A DNA stretch of 64,000 nucleotides from an uncultured Coriobacteriaceae bacterium (GCA_902790135.1 CADAQM010000014.1:1-64000); one strand, 5' to 3'; positions 36,868-45,907 are shown, counted from the first letter of the stretch. Made by a program: numbers and translations. The notes: generated from the letters alone by a model not told the origin.

Positions 36868-37974
36868 ATGATTCGTGTGGCTCAGGTGATGGGCAAGATG
36901 TTTGGCGGTGGAGTTGAGTCCGTAGTCATGAACTACTACCGCCACATCGATCGTAGTCGCGTGCAGTTTGACCTCCTGGTCTGCTCTGATTCTGGGCTCG
37001 TGCCAACTGAGGAGGTCGAATCCTTGGGAGGGAGCATCATCGAAGTCCCCCCATATGAGAACGTTCTGGCCTACCAGCGCGAACTGAAGCGAGTTCTCTC
37101 GCAAGGGGACTGGCCAATCGTTCACAGCCATCTCAGCACCCTTTCGGTTTTCTCGCTTCGGGCGGCAAAGGCCGCTGGTGTTCCGGTGCGAATAGCCCAC
37201 AGCCACATGGCCTGGAGCAGCGGCATCAGTGTCAAAAGCTTGATTGAGCGCTCGCTGTGCCATTTTTCAAACCTGTATCCGACCGCACGACTGGCCTGCT
37301 CGCGGGAGGCGGGAGAGTGGCTGTTTGGGAAGCGCGTCCCGGTTGATCTGATGTACAACGCCATAGACCTCGACAGGTTTGCGTTTTCAAAATCGGTTCG
37401 TGACGCGGAGAGGGCTCGCCTAGGCATTGCAGAGGACGCCTTTGTGGTTGGCCACATCGGCCGCTTTTCCTACCAAAAGAACCACCCCTTCCTGCTGAGG
37501 GCTTTCGAGGAGCTGTTGGCCCTGCGCGAAGACGCCGTCCTCGTGCTCGCGGGAGGAGGCTCCAATGACAAGCGTCTGGATGCAGAGAGATGGGTGAGTG
37601 CCCATGGGCTATCCGACAAAGTGGTTTTTGTAGACTTTACCGAGTTTCCGGAGAGGCTCTACTGCGCCTTCGATGTGTTTGCGCTTCCTAGCTTCTTTGA
37701 GGGATTGTGCGTCGTTGGCATCGAGGCTCAGGCTGCAGGCTTGCCATGTATCCTGTCGGATCGGACAACTCGTGAGGCGAACGTCTCTGGTACGGTGCAG
37801 TATCTGCCCATAGATGACCCTCGCCTGTGGGCAGAGGCCCTTGCGCAGATCGAACGCGGCTCCAGGATTTCTGTCAACCGCGAGCAGTTCTCCAGCTATG
37901 ACATAGTGCAGGCCGGGGCTTGGCTCACCGACTACTACGAGCGGCTAGCCGAGCAATCCCGCACAGCCAACTAG
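36868..37974 (+). CDS. GT4 family glycosyltransferase
   Basis: 368 residues, complete GT-B fold: GKMFGGGVESVVMNYYR at 8-24 (acceptor lobe), HSHLSTLSVFSLRAAK near 90, VGHIGRFSYQKNHPFLLRAF near 195, LAGGGSND near 230, and PSFFEGLCVVGIEAQAAGLP near 272-291 with the EX7E catalytic/donor motif. It resembles EpsF/CapM-like enzymes that add hexoses during exopolysaccharide assembly. The start ATG 36868 has GAGAGGA about 9 nt upstream. It diverges from the CapA-like gene and leads, 54 nt before, to YidC-sulfatase copy 2. Confidence 0.88.
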   Translation: MIRVAQVMGKMFGGGVESVVMNYYRHIDRSRVQFDLLVCSDSGLVPTEEVESLGGSIIEVPPYENVLAYQRELKRVLSQGDWPIVHSHLSTLSVFSLRAAKAAGVPVRIAHSHMAWSSGISVKSLIERSLCHFSNLYPTARLACSREAGEWLFGKRVPVDLMYNAIDLDRFAFSKSVRDAERARLGIAEDAFVVGHIGRFSYQKNHPFLLRAFEELLALREDAVLVLAGGGSNDKRLDAERWVSAHGLSDKVVFVDFTEFPERLYCAFDVFALPSFFEGLCVVGIEAQAAGLPCILSDRTTREANVSGTVQYLPIDDPRLWAEALAQIERGSRISVNREQFSSYDIVQAGAWLTDYYERLAEQSRTAN

Positions 37975-38028
37975 ACCACGGACCTTCCGTTATAAGAACC
38001 ATCCGCCACAAAGCCCAGGGGGCCGACC

Positions 38029-40791
38029 TTGCTTCATATCATCTATGACATCGTGATTCAACCGCTCGTATATTTGATCGAGCTCGTGTTTGCTGTGGGA
38101 TACCGGCTTACCGATAGTCCGGGGCTTGCCATCGTGGGTGTGTCCGCAGCCGTAAACCTGCTGAGCCTGCCCCTCTACCGCATGGCTGACGCCATCCAGG
38201 AGCAGGAGCGCGCCCGTCAGGAGGCGATGGCAGGATGGGTGGCACATATCAAGCGCGCCTTCTCGGGCGACGAGAGGGTCATGGTCCTCACGGAGTACTA
38301 CCGCCAGCAGAACTACAAGCCCTACTACCAGCTCAGGAGCTCGATATCCCTGCTCCTGCAGATCCCCTTCTTCATGGCAGCCTACTCGTATCTTTCTGAT
38401 TTGTCCCTGCTGAGGGGTGCCTCCTTCCTCTTTTTGAATGACTTGGGAAGCCCCGATAGCCTGTTTAGCGTTGGTGGCTTTGCCATCAACATCATGCCCG
38501 TGCTCATGACCGCCCTCAACGTTGCGGCGTCCGCGGTCTATACGCGCGGCATGTCCTTGGGAGACAAGGTCCGCACCTACGGCCTCGCGATCATCTTCCT
38601 CGTTCTGCTCTACGATAGCCCCTCTGGGCTTGTGTTCTACTGGACTTGCAACCAGCTTTTCTCGTTGGGCAAGAACATCTTCATGAAGGTGGTCCCGAAT
38701 CCCCGCAAATGGGCCCTCCTGCTTGCCCAGGCCTGTGTTCTCGGGGCCTGCGCATGGCTTGTGGTTGACGGGAAGGTATCGTCACCAAGGCGCGCCATCG
38801 TTATCGCTCTATGTCTTCTTGTGTTTGAGATCATCTGGTGGTGGTCATTTACACGCAGTCCGAAAAACGAGACCGAGGCTGCCACGGTGTCCCCTGACGA
38901 TCGTCGTGCCACCACCCGCCAGTTCTTCTCCGCAGCGGCGTTGCTGGTTGTTCTGATCGGTGTGCTCATTCCTTCTGCGCTTATAGCGGATTCTCCGATC
39001 GAGTTTATGGTCGGCAGCAACAGTCCCTTGAGCTACATCGTGCACGCAGCCTGTGTGTGGGCGGGCGTCTTTCTTCTGTGGTGGGGGACCTACTACATGC
39101 TCTCGGACGATGGTGCGCGGAAATGGCACGCACTTGCCCTGTGGCTCCTTTGCGGCGTGTGTCTGCTAGACTACTTTGTCTTTGGCCGCAACCTGGGCAC
39201 AATCACCACTGCCCTGAAGTATGACAACGGCGTCAAATATGCCCTGTCCGAACAAGCTATCAACTTCATGGCGCTCGCGGCCTTGCTTGTGGCGATGTAT
39301 GCAGTATGGAGATGGCGTCGGCTTCTCGTGCTTCCGGTTACCTGTGTGACGGCACTCTCCCTTGCGTTGATGTCCGTCGTCAACGTGCATACCATAACGA
39401 CTTCCGTGGCGCAGAATCGGGCGCTTCTCGAGAAGTCCGATGGAAATGAGCTTGTGCTTCCCGATGGCACCCCGCGCCAGATCTTCCATCTCTCCCAGAC
39501 GCATCGCAATGTGGTTATTATCTACCTGGACCGCGCCATATCGGCTTTCGTTCCCTTCATCATGGAAGAGCGGCCCGAGCTCGAAGCCCAGTTTGACGGC
39601 TTTGTCTACTACCCCAACACGCTCTCCCATGGTTGGTATACCAACTACGGGGCACCGGGGATCTTCGGTGGCTATGAATATGTGCCTTCTGCTATGAACC
39701 AACGTGCCGACGAGGGGCTTGCCGACAAGCACAACGAGGCTCTTTTGCTTATGCCCACGCTCATGTCGGAAGAGGGGTACCAGACCACCGTCATTGATCC
39801 ACCGTACGCCGGGAGTTACACGTTGGGCGTGGATCTTTCCATGTACGGACAGCTTGACAACACCGAGGCCTACAAGATAAACGGTGCCTATACGGAGCTG
39901 GTCCAGAATCGTCTGGGCGTCGGCGCCTCCTCAAGGCTTGAACGCAAGTTCGTCTTCTACGGGCTGTTCAAGGTCGCCCCCGAGCTGGTTCAACCCAGAA
40001 TATATGACAGGAGCCTTTACATGACTCCCTCGAAGGCCACCTACCCCAGCAAGCGCCTGCGTGATGAGCTGAGCGTGCTAGAGCTGCTCCCCGAGCTGAC
40101 GGATATCGAGTCAGACAAAGGTGGGTTCGTCCAGCTGTACAACAACACCACTCACGAGCAGGACTTCCTGCAGTTGCCGGACTATGAGATATCCGACGCC
40201 GTGAACAATGCCGGTCTCGAGGACTATGGTCGGTTTGAGCTTAACGGCGTGACCCTCACTCACATGACCACCGACGACCAACGCATGCACTATCACGTAA
40301 ACGCTGCTGCTCTCATGCGACTGGGAAGATGGTTCGACTGGATGAGGGACCAGGGCGTCTGGGACAACACTCGCATTATCATCGTCGCGGACCACGGACG
40401 TGGTCTGCATTGCCTGGATGACTTGGTGTTTGATGACTACCTTGATGTCATGAAGGTCAACCCGCTTCTTATGGTCAAGGATTTTGAGGCAAGCGGCTTT
40501 GCCGTCTCGGATGAGTTCATGACCAACGCTGATGTGCCGGCGATTGCCATGGCTGGTGTCATCGAGAATCCCGTGAACCCCTTCACGGGCAATCCCATTG
40601 ACACCTCAGACAAGGAAAACCATGAGCAGCTGGTAACCCTTTCCTCACACTTCAAGACCGGAACGAACCACGGAAACACCTACGACACTTCGGATGCCCC
40701 GTGGTACTCCGTCCACGACAACATCTTCGATCCTTCAGACTGGACTCGTTACGAAACATACGAAGACGCGATTCGGGCGGTGCCGCAATAG
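38029..40791 (+). CDS. YidC-like membrane domain fused to a sulfatase/LtaS-like phosphotransferase domain (copy 2)
   Basis: 920 residues, co-linear with copy 1. Residues 1-225 are the YidC/Oxa1-like core (VSAAVNLLSLPLYRMADAI; the groove arginine position is Asn), followed by further helices to about 480 and an extracellular sulfatase-superfamily domain with NVVIIYLDRAIS, YPNTLSHGWYTNYGAPG, IFGGYEY, VADHGRGL and SDEFMTNADVP. The nucleophile is uncertain: copies 1 and 2 share a Thr (FFTD/WYTN), whereas a C-x-P motif in copy 1 (ICTPAL) is G-x-P here. Starts at TTG 38029 with AGGGGG 6 nt upstream. Probably works outside the membrane on lipid-linked polymer (inference). Residues 76-119 are encoded by the near-identical 132-bp patch. 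Confidence 0.83.
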   Translation: MLHIIYDIVIQPLVYLIELVFAVGYRLTDSPGLAIVGVSAAVNLLSLPLYRMADAIQEQERARQEAMAGWVAHIKRAFSGDERVMVLTEYYRQQNYKPYYQLRSSISLLLQIPFFMAAYSYLSDLSLLRGASFLFLNDLGSPDSLFSVGGFAINIMPVLMTALNVAASAVYTRGMSLGDKVRTYGLAIIFLVLLYDSPSGLVFYWTCNQLFSLGKNIFMKVVPNPRKWALLLAQACVLGACAWLVVDGKVSSPRRAIVIALCLLVFEIIWWWSFTRSPKNETEAATVSPDDRRATTRQFFSAAALLVVLIGVLIPSALIADSPIEFMVGSNSPLSYIVHAACVWAGVFLLWWGTYYMLSDDGARKWHALALWLLCGVCLLDYFVFGRNLGTITTALKYDNGVKYALSEQAINFMALAALLVAMYAVWRWRRLLVLPVTCVTALSLALMSVVNVHTITTSVAQNRALLEKSDGNELVLPDGTPRQIFHLSQTHRNVVIIYLDRAISAFVPFIMEERPELEAQFDGFVYYPNTLSHGWYTNYGAPGIFGGYEYVPSAMNQRADEGLADKHNEALLLMPTLMSEEGYQTTVIDPPYAGSYTLGVDLSMYGQLDNTEAYKINGAYTELVQNRLGVGASSRLERKFVFYGLFKVAPELVQPRIYDRSLYMTPSKATYPSKRLRDELSVLELLPELTDIESDKGGFVQLYNNTTHEQDFLQLPDYEISDAVNNAGLEDYGRFELNGVTLTHMTTDDQRMHYHVNAAALMRLGRWFDWMRDQGVWDNTRIIIVADHGRGLHCLDDLVFDDYLDVMKVNPLLMVKDFEASGFAVSDEFMTNADVPAIAMAGVIENPVNPFTGNPIDTSDKENHEQLVTLSSHFKTGTNHGNTYDTSDAPWYSVHDNIFDPSDWTRYETYEDAIRAVPQ
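38254..38385 (+). repeat. 132-bp inverted repeat copy inside YidC-sulfatase gene 2
   Basis: It matches 18408-18539 (minus strand) at 130 of 132 positions; the two differences are both single purine changes. It occupies exactly the same codons (76-119) in both genes. Confidence 0.9.
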
Positions 40792-40841
40792 GACTCACAA
40801 AGCACGCATCCTCAGATGGGTGAGGAGTCCTCGATGGCATA

Positions 40842-40867
40842 GGGGCCTCAGGCACGTCTGAGGCCCC
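40842..40867 (+). terminator. Strong hairpin after YidC-sulfatase 2
   Basis: A perfect 10-bp GC-rich stem (GGGGCCTCAG and complement) with a 6-nt loop stands 50 nt after the stop. The T-run is poor, so it may be a terminator with weak tail or an mRNA end structure. Confidence 0.6.
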
Positions 40868-41055
40868 CTAAAGGATGCGACACCGTTTACGCCCGGCTTT
40901 TTGAGCGTGAACTCACAGCTCATGCTGAGCTGCATGATGGGCATGGCATAGATCAAGAGGGGGGCTTGGCGTCGTGTCTGCCCACGGTCGGCGGCGCCTA
41001 CGGGCTACAATAGGTAGGGCAGGAAGTCGACGAATGAATCCTTGCGAGGTGACAC

Positions 41056-42072
41056 ATGGGTGCATCCCTCCAGATACTGCTCGCTACGTACAACGGTGAG
41101 CGCTACGTGGCAACGCAGCTCGAATCGCTACTCGTTCAGGACTTCACCGACTTTGAGGTGCTCGTGTCGGACGACCGCTCTTCGGACGCTACCCTGGAGA
41201 TCGTGCAGCGCTACGCGGAGGCCGATACACGCATTCGCGTGCTGGACAACGACGTTCGCCATGGCAATGCACGCGACAACTTCTTCTCGCTGCTTAAGCG
41301 GGCGGCGGCTCCATACGTCGCCTTCTGCGATCAAGACGACCTGTGGCTACCAGACAAGCTTGCGGTTGAAATGGCCGAGATGCATCGACTCGAGATTGCA
41401 TACGGAGCCGATGCGCCTCTACTCGTCTATTCGGACCTAGCTGTTGCCTCCGAGGACCTCTCCATCATTGCCCCGTCGCTTCTCGCATACTCGGGTGCCG
41501 ATCCACACCGCTTGAGCCTCGCAAACCTCATGTCTCAGAACACTGCGGCTGGCTGCTCGATTGTCGTCAACCGACCCCTCTATCGCGACACAATGCGTCT
41601 GCCGGCAAACGTGGATGGCGTTGGAATGCACGACTGGTGGATGATGGTGACGGCTGCCGCCTTCGGACACATCGGATACGTGGACCAGCCGACGTCGCTC
41701 TACCGCCAGCATGGCGACAACTCCGTAGGCGCATCGTCGGGCTCACCACTCGATATCGTCCGCAACCTTGGAGCGTATGCCAGCGCACTCCTCCCCAACG
41801 AGCAGCAGCTCGGGGCCATCGAGATGCGCGTGCGGCAGGCGGGCGCCTTTGCGGAGGCGTATGACGGGCAGCTGAGCGAACGCGACCAGGAGCTCTGCGA
41901 GGGGCTTTCGCGCCTTCTCGATCTGCCGCCGCTCGCACGTCTGCGCTGGTGTCACAACCACGATGTACGCAATGCCACCCCCATCATGCGTCTCGGCATG
42001 GCGTGGGAGATGGCACTCTACGATCAGGGACGCGCGAGGCTGGCACACGAGCAGGCTGAGCGGGAGTCGTGA
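41056..42072 (+). CDS. GT2 family glycosyltransferase (rhamnosyltransferase-like)
   Basis: 338 residues. The GT-A fold starts at once: LQILLATYNGERYVATQLESL at 5-25, VLVSDDRSSDAT near 36, and FCDQDDLWLPDKL near 89-101 (DxD-type metal site, QDD), then HDWWMM near 192. It resembles WbbL/RfbF-type rhamnosyl- or related transferases that act on lipid-linked oligosaccharides. AGGTGACAC precedes ATG 41056. The next GT4 gene begins 37 nt downstream, in the same operon. No dTDP-rhamnose genes are in the window, so the sugar is not known. Confidence 0.87.
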   Translation: MGASLQILLATYNGERYVATQLESLLVQDFTDFEVLVSDDRSSDATLEIVQRYAEADTRIRVLDNDVRHGNARDNFFSLLKRAAAPYVAFCDQDDLWLPDKLAVEMAEMHRLEIAYGADAPLLVYSDLAVASEDLSIIAPSLLAYSGADPHRLSLANLMSQNTAAGCSIVVNRPLYRDTMRLPANVDGVGMHDWWMMVTAAAFGHIGYVDQPTSLYRQHGDNSVGASSGSPLDIVRNLGAYASALLPNEQQLGAIEMRVRQAGAFAEAYDGQLSERDQELCEGLSRLLDLPPLARLRWCHNHDVRNATPIMRLGMAWEMALYDQGRARLAHEQAERES

Positions 42073-42109
42073 GGGCCTGCGCGCCTCAGCGTCACGGAGG
42101 ATGATCTTT

Positions 42110-43294
42110 ATGGGTGATACCAAACGCACATGGCCCATCGTGCTCTTTTCTGCTCGCTACCTCCCCAGCGTGGGTGGCGTGGAGTTCTTTACCGCTAACC
42201 TTGGGGAACGCCTCGCGAGCCAAGGACGCGAGGTCATTGTGGTGACCACCGAGCCGACGAGCAGCACGTCGCAGGACGTACGACGCACGGTCGGCGACGG
42301 TACCATGGAGGTCCTGCGTCTCGATTCCTTCGGGCCAGCGCGTATGCCCTTCGCCAAGCGCAATGCACGCAATCGTGCACTGCTCACGCGACTGGAGGAC
42401 AGGGCACCTTTCCACGCCCTCATAAACACGCGTTTCTACGATCTCTCGACACAGGCGGCACGGCTCTGCAGGCGCGTGGGCGTGCGACCGGTCCTCATCG
42501 ATCATGGGACTGGCTACATCAAGTTTGAGAGCAGGGTCCTTTCGCTCGCCTCGAAGACTGCCGAGCACGCCATTACCGCGAACCTCAAGCGATACCCCGT
42601 CGACTACTACGGTGTCTCCCAGGATGCGTCGCGCTGGCTGGGGAACTTCGGCATCACCTCATGCGGCGAAATCCACAACGCACTCGACAGTGCACGGTTC
42701 GCATCGCAGGCGAGCGATCGAGACTTTCGCGTTGAGTTTGGCATCGGCGACCATACGGTGTGCATAGCATATGCGGCGCGACTGCTCGCAGACAAAGGTG
42801 CAGACGTGATGCTGGAGGCGGCGCGCGCATTGCGAGAGAATCAGCGCATCCACTTCTTCCTGGCGGGGACGGGGCCTCTCGAGGACGAGGTCCGCGAGAC
42901 CAGCCGAGAGCTGCCGAACTTGGACTACGTCGGGATGCTCAACCACGCCGATCTTGCCGCGCTACTCTCCACCTGCGACGTGTTCTGCCTACCTACGCGT
43001 TATAGCGAGGGCCTGCCCACCTCTCTTCTCGAGGCAGCGGCATGCTCGTGCGCACTCGTGTCCTCGCACGCCGGCGGGGTGGACGAGATCATACCGACGC
43101 AGGACCACGGCGTCATCCTCAAACATGCTGAAGCGACGGACCTCGTGCGCGCCCTGATGATGCTTACGGAGGACCCCGACCGTCTTCGCATGCTGCAGCA
43201 GACGGCACGTGAATTCGTCAGCGAGCAGTTCTCGTGGGACCACACGGTGTCGGAGTTGCTAGCAGCTTTCGATCGCGCGGAGCAAGGCTGGTAA
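42110..43294 (+). CDS. GT4 family glycosyltransferase
   Basis: 394 residues, complete GT-B protein. LFSARYLPSVGGVEFFTANLG at about 10-30, then GIGDHTVCIAYAARLLADKGADVML near 205, FLAGTGPLEDEV near 245 and PTRYSEGLPTSLLEAAACSC near 295 (EX7E). I set the start at ATG 42110 because GGAGG (42096-42100) is 9 nt upstream; ATG 42101 directly abuts it. The family retains configuration and adds a hexose or similar sugar from a nucleotide donor. Follows the GT2 gene by 37 nt. Confidence 0.87.
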   Translation: MGDTKRTWPIVLFSARYLPSVGGVEFFTANLGERLASQGREVIVVTTEPTSSTSQDVRRTVGDGTMEVLRLDSFGPARMPFAKRNARNRALLTRLEDRAPFHALINTRFYDLSTQAARLCRRVGVRPVLIDHGTGYIKFESRVLSLASKTAEHAITANLKRYPVDYYGVSQDASRWLGNFGITSCGEIHNALDSARFASQASDRDFRVEFGIGDHTVCIAYAARLLADKGADVMLEAARALRENQRIHFFLAGTGPLEDEVRETSRELPNLDYVGMLNHADLAALLSTCDVFCLPTRYSEGLPTSLLEAAACSCALVSSHAGGVDEIIPTQDHGVILKHAEATDLVRALMMLTEDPDRLRMLQQTAREFVSEQFSWDHTVSELLAAFDRAEQGW

Positions 43295-43465
43295 GGTATG
43301 GCTTCTTTCGCATCACCACGTTGGGCCTCGGATAGCGTCGCGAAAAGGCGACGCCCTGTCCGCACGCGAGCACTGTTGGGGCTTTCCTGTAAATGTATTT
43401 AGCGTGTGACAAGGCGGCAGATTGCGCTGCCAGAGAACGTCTCTGATACATTTCACAAGGAAAGA

Positions 43466-43487
43466 TGTGCGACAGTTGTTTCGCACA
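43466..43487. promoter_or_regulatory. Palindrome upstream of the glycerophosphotransferase gene
   Basis: Perfect 7-bp arms TGTGCGA and TCGCACA with an 8-nt spacer lie 26 nt before TTG 43514. It could be an operator or a 5' UTR hairpin; the start-proximal location would allow either. Confidence 0.35.
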
Positions 43488-43513
43488 ATTAGTTTGTGAG
43501 TTTGGAGTCCGGT

Positions 43514-44797
43514 TTGACACAGGTGATTTCCTACATCGACCCAGGCACAGGGAGCATGCTCTTCACCGTGCTTATCGGGGCAATAACGACTCTGTTCTTC
43601 TTTGCACAGCGGCTCATGATCAAGCTGAAATTCCTGATAAGTGCTGGCAGCGCTCGGGATGATGAGCAATCCGAGACCTTGCCAGTGGTCATGTTCAGCG
43701 ACGACAAGCGCTACTGGAAGTGCTTCAAGCCTGTTTGCGACGAGCTTGAGCGTAGGAAGATTCGTGCAAGCTACTGGACTGCCTCGGAAGACGATCCCGG
43801 CTTGGATGCAAAGTACGAGTATGTCGAGACGCGATGCTTGGGCACACTCAACCAGGCCTTCCTCAAGCTCAACACCATGAGGGCTGATATCGTGCTTTCG
43901 ACGACGCCCGGGTTGGACGTATACCAGTGGAAGCGATCGAAGAACGTCAAGTGGTACGTCCACTTCAAGCATGGTGCAGACACCACGGTGGGATACCGTA
44001 TGTTCGGGCAGGACCACTATGATGCCATCCTCGTCTCGAGCCAATTCATGGTCGACCAGATCCGAGAGCTGGAGGCAAAGCGCAACCTACCTCCCAAGGA
44101 CGTGCGAATCTGCGGAGTGACCTATCTCGATACCATGCGCGACAGGCTCGAAGCGTGGCAAGCGGAGCATGGAAAGAGGACTCTCCCTGCCGACAGCGAC
44201 GACATCACCGTCCTCTTCTCGCCGACGTGGGGACCAAGTGGTCTATTTGCCCGTTATGGAGACAGGGCACTCGAGGCCGTTATCAACACGGGCTACAAAG
44301 TCATCGTCCGTCCCCATCCCCAGTCGCTTACGTCCGAGAAGGAGAACATCGACCGATTGGTGAAGAAGTTCCCCGAGAACGATCGACTCAGGTGGAGCTT
44401 TGACAACGACTACTTCGCCACGCTGTGCGAGGCCGACGTGATGGTTTCCGACTTCTCGGGCATTACCTTCGATTACCTCCTCGTCTTCGACAAGCCAGTG
44501 CTCTATTCCATCGCAGACTATGACAACTCCGTCTACGATGCCTGCTGGCTCGACGAGCCGGCCTGGCACCACCGCAACTTCCACCGGGTTGCAGTCGAGT
44601 TTGACGACAAGAGCTTCCCGCACATGCGAGAGATAATCTCTAATGCGGTTACGAGTGTCGAATTCGCGGAGGAACGCAAGAAGTTCAGGCAGGAGGCGTG
44701 GCCCACTGCCGGGCATGCCGCAGAAAACATCGTCGACTACCTAGAGGAGCGTCTCGCTATCATACGAAGCGAAGAAGCTGATGGGGACAAAAGCTGA
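43514..44797 (+). CDS. Membrane-anchored CDP-glycerol glycerophosphotransferase family protein
   Basis: 427 residues. The N-terminus has the YIDPGTGSMLF motif followed by a transmembrane helix (TVLIGAITTLFFFAQRL), then a TagB/TagF-like core: VHFKHGADTTVGYR near 148 (conserved His), LFSPTWGPSG near 233 and SDFSGITFDYLL near 310. I prefer TTG 43514 with GGAG 6 nt upstream over GTG 43496, which has no site. It is the seventh gene with this fold or part of it in the window and the only one with a clear N-terminal anchor. Transfer of glycerol-phosphate or a similar group to a surface polymer at the membrane is expected. Confidence 0.85.
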   Translation: MTQVISYIDPGTGSMLFTVLIGAITTLFFFAQRLMIKLKFLISAGSARDDEQSETLPVVMFSDDKRYWKCFKPVCDELERRKIRASYWTASEDDPGLDAKYEYVETRCLGTLNQAFLKLNTMRADIVLSTTPGLDVYQWKRSKNVKWYVHFKHGADTTVGYRMFGQDHYDAILVSSQFMVDQIRELEAKRNLPPKDVRICGVTYLDTMRDRLEAWQAEHGKRTLPADSDDITVLFSPTWGPSGLFARYGDRALEAVINTGYKVIVRPHPQSLTSEKENIDRLVKKFPENDRLRWSFDNDYFATLCEADVMVSDFSGITFDYLLVFDKPVLYSIADYDNSVYDACWLDEPAWHHRNFHRVAVEFDDKSFPHMREIISNAVTSVEFAEERKKFRQEAWPTAGHAAENIVDYLEERLAIIRSEEADGDKS

Positions 44798-44870
44798 GCG
44801 TTCCGCTTGAGCTCGTGCATGAGGGAGGTGGGTGCATAGGCTGCGCGCCGTGGCCCATCTCGCCTCGCTG

Positions 44871-45218
44871 TTAGTCCTTCTCGCTCTCCTGATCCTCCAA
44901 CCTCAGCGCCATCTCCTGCGCCAGCTGGTTCACGCGATCCTTAAGGGTCGATATCTTAGCCGTATTGCGGAACTCCTTTATCAGCAGCAGTGCCGTGATG
45001 GCGGCAAACACTAGGTTTGCTGCCGATTGGAACCCAAACAGATTAGCGAAGAAGAACACGATTTGAGGGAACGCGCCAAGAAGCACAAGTACGACTGCGA
45101 GCGCAATCCAAAAGAGGGAATCATCAATGAGGATGTGCCTTTTGTGCACGGCATGCACGACCACGATGAGTATGACAATGGCACCGCCAAGTAGGAGGAG
45201 CTGTTGGGACAGAGGCAT
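44871..45218 (-). CDS. DUF2304 family small membrane protein
   Basis: 115 residues with three hydrophobic helices (LLLLGGAIVILIVVVHAV, LFWIALAVVLVLLGAF and LVFAAITALLLI) and a charged coiled-coil-like tail (TLKDRVNQLAQEMALRLED). DUF2304 proteins are regularly paired with GT2 dolichyl-phosphate-mannose-synthase-like enzymes, as here, and may anchor the enzyme or flip its product. ATG 45218 has GGTAGG about 6 nt upstream and lies 8 nt after the GT2 stop; a longer frame to 45350 lies inside the GT2 gene. Confidence 0.85.
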   Translation of the reverse strand: MPLSQQLLLLGGAIVILIVVVHAVHKRHILIDDSLFWIALAVVLVLLGAFPQIVFFFANLFGFQSAANLVFAAITALLLIKEFRNTAKISTLKDRVNQLAQEMALRLEDQESEKD

Positions 45219-45226
45219 GCAATCAC

Positions 45227-45907
45227 CTACCGGAACCAGAGGAAAAGGACGATTGAGGAGACGGAACGCAGCATGTAGCGAGCCGCACGAAGCGGCTTGA
45301 GGTAGCTCTCGCCGCCCTGGCGCTCGCGAACCGTAATCGGAATCTCGCAAATAGTGGCACCGTTGCGGATGAGGAGGGCTAGCGTGTCAGGCTCGGGCTC
45401 GATGTCAAAGCCCTTTGCGAAGGTTTCGATCATCTTGGGACCGTACATGCGAAGGCCGCAGGTTGGGTCGGTGACGGTGGTGCGCGTGGCAGCGCGGATG
45501 AGACCCGCGATGATGCGCGAGCCCATGTTGCGCATGCCCATGGCCTTTCCGCCTGCAAGGTAGCGTGAGCCAAGGACGATGTCGCAGCCAGTCTCTTCCA
45601 TTTTGCGGGCCATCTCGGGGATGTAGCTGGGTACGTGCTGGCCGTCGGCGTCGAACTGCACAACGGCGTCGTAGCCGTTCCTCATGGCATACTTCATGCC
45701 CGTGCGTACGCCGGAGGCCAGCCCGCAGTTTATCGGCAAGTCCACATGGCAGAGGTGCAGCTCGTCGCAGATGTCTCCCGTGCGATCGGTGGACCCGTCG
45801 TTGACAATGAGATAATCGATGTCCGGGCAACTACTCGTTAGCTCGTGAATGGTATCGGCGAGCGCTTGCTCTTCGTTATACGCAGGGACTACAACAAGTA
45901 TCTTCAT
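45227..45907 (-). CDS. GT2 glycosyltransferase, polyprenyl-phosphate sugar synthase type
   Basis: 226 residues. Compact GT-A enzyme: ILVVVPAYNEEQALADTI at 3-20, IVNDGSTDRTGD near 34, VVQFDADGQHVPSYIPEM near 82-99 (DAD metal motif), LGSRYLAGG near 111 and DPTCGLRMYG near 146. The size and DGQH motif match DPM1/DPMS-like enzymes that load a sugar on undecaprenyl phosphate. With the DUF2304 gene behind it, it probably feeds GT-C type transferases outside the membrane, for which the DUF6541 protein is a candidate (inference). Confidence 0.88.
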   Translation of the reverse strand: MKILVVVPAYNEEQALADTIHELTSSCPDIDYLIVNDGSTDRTGDICDELHLCHVDLPINCGLASGVRTGMKYAMRNGYDAVVQFDADGQHVPSYIPEMARKMEETGCDIVLGSRYLAGGKAMGMRNMGSRIIAGLIRAATRTTVTDPTCGLRMYGPKMIETFAKGFDIEPEPDTLALLIRNGATICEIPITVRERQGGESYLKPLRAARYMLRSVSSIVLFLWFR

